A stretch of 64,000 nucleotides of DNA, taken from Solea solea. Its lineage: Eukaryota; Chordata; Actinopteri; Pleuronectiformes; Soleidae. Positions 35,816 to 46,171 of the stretch are shown piece by piece. The position numbers and the translations under genes were made by a program. Below the pieces are notes generated by a model, which made no database searches, was not told where the DNA came from, and saw only the letters and a list, made by a program, of their open reading frames with translations. Within the stretch, counting starts at the first letter, position 1. Each line of letters opens with the position of its first letter. The stretch lies in the NCBI RefSeq assembly GCF_958295425.1, contig NC_081146.1, forward strand, positions 7,999,649 through 8,063,648, read 5' to 3'.

Positions 35816-38740
35816 GAGTGTCAGTGGTTACTAGTCGCAACAGTATAAAGCCAGTGTCACCTGACGCATTGCTCGGCACACAGTGCTTTCTATGAATGGT
35901 GTTCCATAGTAATCCCCAACACAGCAACTCTACATGGATCCCATAGCAAAACATCTCAATAACAGAAATTTGAACAGAGCCCCAATCATCCCTGAGTGGT
36001 GCTAGCGTTGCCAGAGATAACAAGTCTGTGATTTTCATGATTTGGTCACTCTGAAATCTGTTCCATTAACAAACGTCCATGTCATCGTACTCATCTAAAG
36101 GGTGGATTGTGTCTGTCAGAACCCTTTTACGGATGACAGGTTCCTCTTGTTGTGCCATCATCCTGTCAAAGCGAGCCATGATTATCTTTGTGTTGTTTTC
36201 TGCTGGCAGCTGGCAAAGTTATGCTCGACTTACACCACCTATGAGATGTAAATAATTACTACGCTCTATGCAATTGCCAGTAAAAGTGGTGCAACCCATT
36301 TTAATTTAGGAGTGAATAAACCTGATTTTGTAAACACACCACTATTATGAAGGTTAGAAAAATAAAGAAAGAAGTGCGAGATCATCTGTCCACAACATCA
36401 TTGACTTTACTGACATACGTAGTTTGTTGACTGTGTAGAATGTGTTCTCTGTTTTCCACGAGTAAGGGCTTGGTTATGACACCATATAATGTTAAGACCT
36501 GATTTTCCAGACATGTCAGAAATCTGTTTTCTGTTGTTCTATGACGCAGAGTAGGAGATCGTCTAGGTCAGACACATTCAAAAGAACAGTAGAACGTCAG
36601 AATTTCAGAATTGTCCAGAACAGCTGTTTGTTCTCACATACAGCGCCTCTAAACCATTTTCAGGAAACATTTCTTGACTACAGTTGGTGCCTGAAAGCAG
36701 ATTAATATACTAAGCCTTTTTTGGGGTCCCTCCTCAGCTTGTGGCCCCGGGCTGTTGCCTGCTTTGTCTACCCTGCCGCGATGCCTCTGGGTCTAAAGAG
36801 GCTAATTGAGCTGTTGAAACCACTTTGAAAGAAACAGACCTTGTTTTTTGGTGATATCGCTCCTCGCTGCAGACACTGATAAGGTTTTTCAATTAACTCT
36901 CATGACCTGAGGTTCATTAAATATGAAATGACAGTGGGAAGCATCATCAGTATCTCTGGGGAAAAGTAAATGACACATTTTCAGTTTGGTCACATATTTG
37001 TCCACATATTTCCCAATTAGACAGAAGGATGACATACCACAGGAAGAGACAATCAAGTCTACGTTTTAAGTCAGTCAATTAGTGCAAAATAAGGACAACG
37101 GCTTTAAGAATCTCAACTTGTTCAAGGACAACGTCAGCAGTGTCTTATACTGTACACACGCTTTGTCACCGTGTCACATTAGGACAGCCTGTGACTATTT
37201 TCATCATTAAGTCCTCCATTTGGCTAAAGGAGGACTCTGCAATGTGCTCACAGCTTCAATCATGGTTATCGGTTTGAGTACGTGCTAAGTGTCTGCGCGC
37301 ACGGATGTGTGTTAGCCAGATGTTTGTCGCAGGGTCACTGGGTATTTGAGGGACTTGTATAAAAGTGGAAGTGAGTATATAAAAAAAAACACAAGCTTTT
37401 CATGCAGGACATTTAAGCAGACAAGCTAAAACGAGGCACATCGGAGATTAAGAGGAAATCTAAGGACAAAACTATCATCTACTAGACGACACACCATATG
37501 CCCCGTGGCCCATTATCCACCACTTCACCGAGGCTCGCGCTAATGTGCACCCGGCGGATTTTCAAAGCCAAACAAGGAGTAAAACATTAAGCCTTTTATT
37601 TTGCTCTCTGTATCCAGACACATTAATGGCACATACACATGTAGATTCAAATTCAATTCAGAGATATTAATCTCAGTGTGACTCCCAGTCCTCATTAAAG
37701 TAAAATAAATGAAATTAATTCAGGAACAAAATCCATAAAAATGGATTATCTGTTGTTCTATGAAGCCTTTTATTAAAACACTGCAGGCCTGAATAGAATA
37801 GCATGATAATACAATATGAATATGATAGTGTATATAATTATCTACTGTATTTCATTGCACTTATCTCACCTTTTCATTGACATAATTGTTTGTAATAATT
37901 ACCTTTTGTGTATAAAGTAACTGAAATCCCTCTTTTCTCTATGGATTGAGAATAAAAATAATAAATAAGAATTGTATTAAAGCCCTTTAACAGGTGCAGT
38001 CACGTTCTTTGATATTTCTTTGGATGGGAGGAAGGGTTAAACAGATGTAATTTAAATATTATATTGAATATTTGTCATGTATTACATTTCGCCACACTGG
38101 CTCACATAGTATAGTATGTCTCAATCACATCATGTCACAGTTGAGCTGATGCGTCTGTGTTGTTTACGTGTCGTTAGTGTGTCACAGGAACCAGAAGAGC
38201 TGGTTGAAAAGTTTCCTGTGCACCTCAGGAATTCATTCCTTTTAAAAAGGAGTTTGTTTTGATGATTAACAACACGTGTTTAACTGATCCTGACTGAAAC
38301 AATAGGCCTGGTTCACTGTTGCGTTCCCAAACAACAATTATACGGGTGAACTTTTCATGAACTCGGTAATAAAGTTACATCTTCACCATGTAAATAGAAT
38401 TTTGACAGAACAATACAGACAAAAGGTCATTTCACGAGCTTTCCCAGTTCCACGAGAGACGATTCAGTTATTTGAATGCTACGGATACATTTGAGACACC
38501 TTTTCGTTCCGTGACAACTTACAAAAACATACTGAGGCAGATGTACCGAGAGAACTCGTCACTGCATGCGTCACCTGAACAGGACAAACAACTTCTTCTT
38601 GTTGTTGTCGTCGTCAGTAAATCACAAGAATGAGGCCTACAAGTCTGTCAAGTCGGAAATCTTAAAGAGGATAATCTAGTGATTAGAGGATAGCAAACAA
38701 GGACATGGATCACCGAGCTGATTAATCAATTACATCTCCT
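35816..38740. other. Intergenic, possible conserved non-coding blocks
   Basis: No gene recognised. The blocks 36720-36960 and 37500-37700 look unlike the repeats around them: GC-balanced, with homeodomain-type TAATTG/CAATTA and TTAATGG cores. They are candidates for cis-regulatory elements by inference only. Confidence 0.4.
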
Positions 38741-38750
38741 AAATCTATTA

Positions 38751-38965
38751 GTGCGTGTGATACTGTCGGACCTACCACGTCACGACCTCTGTTCCTATTA
38801 CTACGCTGATAAGGTCCACGTTAACATTTCGACAAAATCCATCCAACCTATCAAACTGCATCAAAGAAATCAAATCATCAAAGCGAGTCAACTTTCGGCA
38901 AAGTGCCTCTGGGTAATATTTGACAGCAACCTCACTTTTAAAAGTAAAAACTGTGTTCTTTACCT
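38751..38965 (+). pseudogene. LINE reverse-transcriptase relic
   Basis: The plus-strand translation contains YYADKVHVNISTKSIQP and later LWVIFDSNLTFKSK. In L2/Rex1-type fish LINEs the matching stretches are the catalytic YADD box followed by a QLYIS-like strand, and further on a LGVIFDS-LSF motif. Here the second catalytic Asp is replaced by Lys. Most of the sequence between the two motifs is missing, so this is a dead, internally deleted copy. Confidence 0.65.
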
Positions 38966-39090
38966 TAAACATGGTGATGGTCTCTGCTTCTTATATATAC
39001 ACAGTATCACACTGATACTGGTCAAAATCACTGGATCGGATATCGGACAGATGAAAATATAAAATTCAATACAATCCAAAAATTAACTGT
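38966..39090. mobile_element. Fragment of a GATATCGG-type DNA repeat
   Basis: ACTGATACTGGTCAAAATCA and GGATCGGATATCGGACAGAT resemble the inside of hAT-like MITEs. A related fragment (GGTCCGATACCGATAACGAT) lies at 52780-52900. Confidence 0.4.
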
Positions 39091-39454
39091 GAAAAAGTAA
39101 ACAAAATCAGCAAAAGCGTTTTAGCCGAGTCATGTTTGGGCTGTTTATTTCATCTTTTTGGGAGAACAATATTTGTTACACAGTTGGAGAATTATGTCTT
39201 TGAAATGAGTCAGCACAAATGTGTTGTTCACAACTTCATACATTCATAAATGTTCTAAAATGACTGTAAGTTAAAAAAATCTCCCTGAATACCAATCACT
39301 TAACTTGGTCAAGTGTTGTATAACCTTCAAGTTTTGGTATGGGGCACAACAGCTACCCACCATCTTCACTCTTTCTGAAAACAGTTGACAAAGATATGAG
39401 GTGCCTGGTTCGATGGACAAAAGGATTTAAAAGTTAAGTATTTAAATTCAGGTG

Positions 39455-39795
39455 TTCAGGTGTTTCAATAAAGGCTTTGGGCTCTAGACCCCTTATCTCC
39501 AACTAATGCTTCAGCATACCAAGACAGTTTGGACGAGGCAAAACGAAGCAGTTTGAGGACGGTTCTTTTTCTATTCCAACATGACTGTGCCCCAGTGCAC
39601 AAAGCAAAGCCTTTGGGATGAACTGGAGCAGAGATCGCGAGCCAGGCCTTCTCGTCCAACATCAGTGTCTGACCTCATACATGCTCTACAGAGTGAACGG
39701 ACACAAGATTCCATACAAACACTTCAAAATGTTGAGGAAAGTCTTCCAAGAAGTGTGGAGGCTGTTAAAGCTTAAAAAGGGTGACTCCATACTCC
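39455..39795 (+). pseudogene. Tc1-like transposase relic with internal deletion
   Basis: Nucleotide landmarks in order are TTCAGGTGTT, AATGCTTCAGCATACCAAGA, TTCCAACATGACTGTGCCCC, AGTGCACAAAGCAA, then GGGATGAACTGGAGC, GCGAGCCAGGCCTTCTCGTC and CAACATCAGTGTCTGACCTC. Translated pieces are QHDCAPVHKA-like (second catalytic Asp) and WDELEQRSRARPSRPTSVSD, then VEESLPRSVEAVKA (C-terminus). In the Tc1 family a segment with DLNPIE-LW sits between the first and second pieces and supplies the third catalytic residue. Here it is deleted. The N-terminal DNA-binding half is also absent, so this is an inactive fossil. Confidence 0.85.
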
Positions 39796-40396
39796 ATATT
39801 ACAGTACTGTATATGTGTTTGAATACATCATTTACAGGGCTTGTTGGTGTCATCATGTATGTCTGGTTATATATGAGCTCCAACCTCACCGACCTGCTCC
39901 GTCATCACACCTCTTCTCACAGCCTCTACTCCTCCTGCTGTCATCTTCCTGTCTCTAACACACAGGACTGAGCACCGAGCCTCTGGATCTCCAACTTCAA
40001 ATCACTGATCAAATCTCACTGACTTAGAGTGAATCATTCTCTCTGTTTCCAGACGTGTTTTCTGCTCCATTTCCTGTCTGATTTTTGAAACTTACATTCT
40101 TCTGAATGGCCGACGTCCTCAGTTGCAGTATCGGGCGTATGAGGGTTCACTGACTCATCGTTAATGTGATTACTAACACCTGTGCTTTTCCTGCTAATAT
40201 ATGTCAAAATGCTACCGTGGAAAGGGCCCGTTGACTTCCTGTCATTGCTCCACCCCCACCAGCCTCAGTACACGCCCCCGCCTCTAATGCTCTCACCTGA
40301 ATTCTATCAGCCTCTTACCTGCAGTAATTAGTCTCCACTGTTGATTATCTGAGAGTCGTGCATTTTGAGTCCACTTGCTGCTCCATTACACGCAGT
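39796..40396. other. Intergenic, no gene seen
   Basis: Nothing recognised beyond unique-looking sequence with CTC-rich stretches. Confidence 0.6.
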
Positions 40397-40845
40397 GAAT
40401 AAAGAGAATAAAGTCCTGATATTATGAGAATAAGGTTGTGATATTATGAGAATAAATTCATAATTATTATTCAAGCAAAATCTCAGATGATCAGCTGCAA
40501 CCTGCGTCAAGATGAGGAACGTGGAGCGTTTTGTGAAGTTACATTTTAATTGGGGCTTCACAAACAGAGAAATACTTAATCTTTTTTTGTCACATCAGCA
40601 CCACATTTTCTTTAGCTTCAGGAAGATTGTGAAAGAAACTGAGTTTGTATGGAAGACAGAATCACAAAGAATCACAAACACAGACTGCGGAGGAGGAAAT
40701 GGCTGCGAGTGGTTGACTGTAAAGATAATGCTGGTTATATCTGTGTTCTGTTGCTATTTACTATTTGATAATATATTAGATATCGATAAAAAAAGAATCT
40801 CATTGTGTCTTTATTCTCACAAAATTACGACTTTATTCTCGAGAG
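40397..40845. mobile_element. DNA transposon relic between AATAAAGTC inverted repeats
   Basis: The left arm (40397-40456) has tandem GAGAATAAAGTCCTGATATT/ATGAGAATAAGG units. The right arm (40807-40845) carries the inverse, TTTATTCTCACAAAATTACG then ACTTTATTCTCGAGAG. Such arms bound a fish DNA transposon family whose protein has an N-terminal helix-turn-helix and an integrase-type catalytic core (I recall this as IS3EU/Ginger-like). A transposase N-terminal fragment lies inside. Confidence 0.6.
40512..40670 (+). pseudogene. Integrase-type transposase N-terminal fragment
   Basis: The frame opens MRNVERFVKLHFNWGF and continues NREILNLFLSHQHHI. This resembles the N-terminal DNA-binding region of the uncharacterised integrase-core proteins abundant in fish genomes (pattern: F-KLYF-LG-S-KEIL-LL-HQH). 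The match fades after about residue 50 and the catalytic core is absent. It lies inside the inverted-repeat element 40397-40845. Treat as a relic, not a host gene. Confidence 0.5.
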
Positions 40846-40849
40846 ATTA

Positions 40850-41840
40850 AACATTTTTTCTCTTCAGTTTGGCCCTAATACTCTGAAGCAGCATAGAGAG
40901 GAGGGGACACGTGATGAGAGCACGAGGGGGAAAGCCAGGCTTTGACTAACACCACAAGTATAAATCTGGGGGTGATTGACAGCGTCAGAGCAACTGTTCA
41001 GAGGGAGGATGACAGAAGAAGAGAAGACGCACCAAACCAAACAGCACAAAAGGTCAAGTCATATACCACACAGCACTCACTTTATTTATTTATCCAGTGA
41101 GATACTCGGGACACGGCGGAATTTAAATTGACAATCTCGTTTGTTTTGCTCATGCGAGATGGAGAGACTCAAAAGTTTAGATAGGCTTTTCATGGCTGAG
41201 GGCAACGGGAAGTTCAACTGTGTCCAAATTCTGTCTGCTGTGAAGCTTGTGGGCAGGAACTCCCGTGTGAAGACTGGGATATCTTTATAAATATGCAACA
41301 AACATCAAAAAGGACAGGTATTGAGTCCAGTAAGGTTTAAATACAGCAAACACGCTGCAACTCTTTCTCTCCCTTATCTCTTTCTGGGTAATTTCATGTC
41401 CATGTCATTCCTCTGTGTTTTTCAAATACCTGACTTTTGACATATCACCTCATGTTCACGATTCCCAGGGAATGTAAACACAAAGTAAAACATTAAAAGA
41501 TGTTGCTCTGACAGATGGTGAGTTGATTTAATATAGAGGAAAAACTGTATTTGCATTAAAATGCCACGTGACCTTAGCTTCAAGGCTTTCACCATGAGGG
41601 CGGTGAGAGGGAATGATCAGCATCAGTGATCAGCGGTGAAACTGCATCTTTAAAACCCAGTGGGATTCCTGCACGCACCAGAAAGAACTGTTTTCAGCAT
41701 CAACTGAACAAGGAATTAGGCCCTGGATAAAAGGGAGATTTCTTTTAAGACCTTGCACAGAAGAGAGTGTTTTTAGACTTTTCTTTTGTTCTGAATCCAG
41801 AGAAAATCATGACTAGACACCACAAACATCCTGCTGCAGT
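40850..41840. other. Intergenic, no gene seen
   Basis: No coding or RNA gene recognised. Confidence 0.6.
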
Positions 41841-41847
41841 TATACAT

Positions 41848-42420
41848 GTATTAAAGCTGCAGTGTGTTTTACACTACAAAAAAGTACCTACTATGTGGGC
41901 GGTGATTTTGTTTTACACGCGACACACAAACGACTGACTTGTAAAGCAGTTGTTTTCAGTGTAACTGAATCATTAGAATCAGTTCATTAGAAATATTTGT
42001 TCAGTATTTCCTCTATGACCGAAGCACAGACTCCGTCTGACACAATCAATGGCCTGAAATACAGTGGCAGGTTTTGTGATGCCGCTCGCCACTTGCGATC
42101 AGCAGTGCTGTCCCTAAATACACCAGACTCCTCTGTTAAATACTGAGATTTTAGACATTTCCCTGATAATTGTTGGAGATGAACCCACGTTTGTAGGACT
42201 GTTAAGTCTTTTTAACTGATTTACAGTTTGGCATTGTTCGGCTTGATCTCTGTGTCGGATTGTCTCTTCCTGTGACGGCACTCTGACCAATCAGAGACCA
42301 AATCTCTCTTGGAACCTCGCCAGAGCAGCTACTACAAAAAAAGTACCTGGTAGCAGGTAATATGCGCGTGGAAATGCAACTTAACCGTGCCGTTTTAAGC
42401 GGTAAAATTTACTTTGTGTT
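41848..42420. mobile_element. Probable non-autonomous DNA element
   Basis: The left part TTTTACACTACAAAAAAGTACCT and the right part CTACTACAAAAAAAGTACCTGG, TAGCAGGTAATATGCGCGTGG and AACCGTGCCG belong to a repeat type I recall from fish (GGTACTA/GTACCTGG motifs). The sequence between contains ACGGCACTCTGACCAATCAG, also typical. The ends are not defined. Confidence 0.4.
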
Positions 42421-44130
42421 GTGCACTTCTTTGTGTTTTCAGCCATCTTGCTTTACTAGCACGGTGCTGCTGTTGCTTACATCTAACGAATCACTCCCTG
42501 TGTGCGGGAATGTCAACACGAGCTCCTAACACCTCTATGCGAAGAGAGTCATGTGGAGCTTTGTCTGTATATGTATCTAAACCATTGTGTGAACTCATCT
42601 CACAGTGGTTTAAATGTAACAGGCATTTGTTCGTGTATAAAAGTGATGCACTTGAGCTTCAATTACCAAAGCCCACATATATGAGCAAACAGACATGGTG
42701 ACTGAGCAGTCGGTGACATTTCTTCAAATGTGGCCCCTGCTTCCTCAACGTGACATCGATGAGACAGTGAGGTTTCACCTTCTGTGGGTTTGGTGCTGCA
42801 CATGCACACACACACCTCATACACGAGCCCCAAACATCATGTGCATACATGTTGACGCAGTTGCTCCTTATGTTCAGTGCCACATTAGACACATGATCAG
42901 CGAGGTGATTTTCATGAATAATATTCACGTGGCAGGGAGCAGGTTTTTCAAACAGGAACCATAAGGCACAGTGGGCGGTCGTCCAGCTCCCCGCAACACT
43001 CCAGTCACAGGACTCATCAGCAGCAGGAGGCGTTTCAACACAGCAATGTCATCTGTTTCACATCTGCCCAGGTGAATCCGGAGATCTGAGGAAGCAAAGG
43101 ACGGTCGTCTCCATTATTTAGATCAACAATGCTGCCGTTGATTACAACTAGCACGGCAAACGTGTGCTTTTTGCTTCCAAAAACAGGGCACGCACCCAAG
43201 TTATTTGTGAATATGGCATCTTCATTCAGAATAGGTCCACTGGGGCAACAAGCACGAGCTGTCAGACAAACTGCAGTGTTTAGTCACGTCTATCAGGAAA
43301 ATAAAACGGCGGCAGACAAGAAAATTACAGCCCAGACTGTTCCATTTAAATGTCAGCCACCGCCTACAGGCTTCAACTTTGACCTGATTCACTCCTCGTA
43401 GTTGTAGTCTGTGCGAGTCGTCTTCATCAGCATCGTTAATGACTTGTTTTCTTCCCAGTTTTTCGTTTCTTTTTTATTCAAGACGGGTTTTAACAGGTTG
43501 GTTTGTGCACTGCGTTATATTTTCACATGCACTGCAAGAGTTACTGTTCGAACTACAAGAGCTAAGTAAGTTTGTGAAATGCCACTATGGCAAAAGTGCT
43601 CTGTTGTATAAAGGCAGCGCACTGTGGAGCAATTTGTCATTATCTGTCAGCCAGTGCTCCAAGTTTGCAACGCTCAAACACACACATCTGAAAAACTGCA
43701 CAAGGACGAACCAGACCTGCCGACATATTTGACTGCCGTGTGCAATTTGTCAGGTTTAAATAAACAGACCATGGGCAACAAACCAAAAAACGGATAACGT
43801 GCAGTAAATGTGAGAAATGTGTGCGGTGGAAATCGACCATGTGCGATCTAAACAGGTGATGTGCACGAATAAATAAATAACTAAAAGTGCAACGTGCCCT
43901 TCTCAATGAAGTATGTCATATTATTGGTGTCACGAGGATGAACGTGTTAGACAGGGAGCTTTCTTTTGGCTTCTCCCTTTTCTAGGTCACAGCAGTTCAC
44001 ATGTTTAGCGTTTTGCATATTTGATTTGACAGAGATTTTTTTTTTTTTTTTAACCCTTACTTAGCCCTTTCTGACGCAACCTTCTGGACGATTGTGGCTA
44101 ACGACAATTTTAGAGTGTTCAAATAACCCA
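42421..44130. other. Intergenic, no gene seen
   Basis: Several open frames of 60-97 codons on both strands show no resemblance to known families, no splice context and no domain. Confidence 0.6.
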
Positions 44131-44430
44131 ATCAATGGCATTGGGTGCGTTGCTCAGCGATACCCCAGCCTTTGAACCAGCAACCCTTTGGTTACATGCT
44201 AACAAGTTCCCTTTCCACTAGACCATGGGCTGTCCATGTATGGTTTTTTAGTCCCACAGTCCAAAAACATGCAGATTTGGGGATTAGGCAAACTGGACAC
44301 TCTAAATTGACCATAGGTCTGAATGTGAGAGTGGATGGTTGTTTATCTCTATGTGTCCCTGTGTCTGTGTCCCTATGTCAGCGATATGGAGGATAAAGCC
44401 ATAGAATATGGATGGAATACTTTCAGTTGA
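44131..44430 (+). mobile_element. LINE/SINE 3'-tail repeat, copy 2, with tRNA-like SINE fragment at its left
   Basis: The right part repeats the landmarks of copy 1: CCCACAGTCCAAAAACATGC, CTCTAAATTGACCATAGG, GGATGGTTGTTTATCTCTAT and GGATAAAGCCATAGAATATG. The left part (44150-44230) has GAACCAGCAACCCTTTGGTT and CCACTAGACCATGGGCTGT. Its inverse looks like the anticodon-arm and B-box area of a tRNA-derived SINE. Confidence 0.6.
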
Positions 44431-45845
44431 ATTCAAGGACTTAACCAGTTAAAGATTGGGGTAAAACATAATGCGTGCGTGTGTGTATGAAACTGTTGGT
44501 AGGAGAAGTCTATTGAAAAGAGTTTTGTGTTTACAAAGCCTGCGTGCATAACTTTGCTTTTTCATAAAAGAGACACATTCCGACAAGGCTCACATTTTTC
44601 TCCTGCTGCCTTGTGATAAATGAATGCAGACAGAAAAGCAGCGTCCATGTCAGTGACTGGAAGACCTTGAGTCGCAAAAGCATCTGATGAACTGTTGTTG
44701 CATAATTTCACATTGTATGTGATAATGTGAGAGCTCAGTCCTTGACCCTGCACAGCTACTTTCCTGTCTCCAGGGGACTAAAAAACAAAGAAAAACAAAA
44801 CCGGACCCTCTCCATAAAGTCTCTTTGCTTCAACATGCTGCAAATCAACAGTTATGTCATGATTCAGATGAATAAGTCAGTGTGTTTAATCCTGATGATG
44901 ACAGTTACACAACCGCCATTGTGGCTTTAATAACTTTATGTGTTCATATAAAGGATTACAGGGTAGGGGCAGTGGGTCACAGTACCTCTGTCAACCAAGC
45001 TGTGACCAAACAGCGGCACCAAGTGGTCACCATCAGCTCCTGCAGTGTGTGAGTGTTGAGATGGAAACACACAAAGTCAAAGTGGATTATGAATTATTCT
45101 CTGCTCATGACTCTAATCCCACATTGCTGGTGATATTAGTTTGTGAAGGGTCGGGTTTGGTAAAGGATCATGACCTGATATTAATAAAAGATGGTGCTGT
45201 TTTCAATTTTGACAGAAATATTCAGGGGTTTGTGAGTCAGGGTGGTTCTCGGAAAAGCAGATTTTCATTTTGGCAGAATATGGTTTATTGGGTGGCGTCA
45301 AGTCAAGTTATTCATCCCTTAAGCTGCATTTTCATAATGCGGTGAATGTGTGTGAATCACTGCCGGGATCCAGGTCTGGTGATCTGTCTGTTTCCACATG
45401 AAAATGATGATGATGATGATGAACTTAGAATCCAAACACCTGCACTGTACTTTTAATAAAAACAACTAGCTCAAATAAAAACCCATTTTTGGGTTGAACA
45501 CGAAATTAGAAATGTGAGAAAGAGATGAGTATGATGTCAAATTCATTTCAAAATAATACTTTCTCAAAGTTACTCTCCTCTTAGCGAGAATTGTTGCAAT
45601 TATATAGTTTAGAAGTTTTCTTTCATTTCCCAGAGTGTTCTACAGCATTCTCTTAATAAGCTCATTTCTCAAAAGCGTCTTCGTAATCACTGATGTAAAG
45701 AAAACTACAAAATAATCACAATATTCAGTGATATGCTGAAGTTATTCATCTGGAATCGGTGCCGATCATTTTAACTTAGTTGCAGATTTTCACCAAAAAT
45801 GTGGTAACTGGTCATTAAGGTGATTTACAAAGCTTTACATTAATG
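44431..45845. other. Intergenic, no gene seen
   Basis: One 135-codon frame (44938-45345, plus) has no recognisable domain and no coding context. A short ATG/GAT run sits at 45403-45421. Confidence 0.55.
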
Positions 45846-46171
45846 CAGAGGTCTCAAACTTGCAGCCCGCGGACCACATGTGGCCCTCCAGTTGATTTCA
45901 AGTGGCCCGCTACGTGATATTATTTGTGTATTTCTGTTTTTTAGCAATTTAGCACCAAAAATACATTTCTATATATGGTTCCATGTCAACACAGACACTT
46001 TAATTTTGAAATTCTGAGAAATATCTATCATCACAACATTTTTATTGTGATATCACGATAGAATATGGTGATATACAGTCATTTTAAGATCATATTGTCG
46101 ACCCCTACTCAATAGTTGGCCAGATAAGATGCCCGGTGAGCCCCCAAGGTCATTTGAGTTTGAGCCCCCTG
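45846..46171. mobile_element. hAT-like MITE (CAGRGGTCTCAAACT termini)
   Basis: The left end CAGAGGTCTCAAACTTGCAG and the reverse complement of the right end, CAGGGGGCTCAAACTCAAAT, form terminal inverted repeats. The following GCCCGCGGACCACATGTGGCC is a familiar hAT-type subterminal motif. The flanking 8-mers CATTAATG and CTTTAAAT share five of eight positions, compatible with a decayed 8-bp duplication. A second decayed repeat with GTGATATCACGATAGAATATG is nested near the right end. Confidence 0.75.

Noticed and set aside
36720..36960. A gene exon in the non-repetitive block
   Set aside because: No open frame with splice sites was found; kept only as a possible regulatory element.
44150..44230. 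Possible tRNA gene on the minus strand
   Set aside because: Only B-box and anticodon-arm-like pieces are visible, next to a retroposon tail; it does not fold into a full cloverleaf by eye, so it is called a SINE fragment.
44938..45345. 135-codon plus-strand frame considered as a gene
   Set aside because: No similarity to a family I know, no start context or splice structure, and average length for chance frames in this AT-rich DNA.
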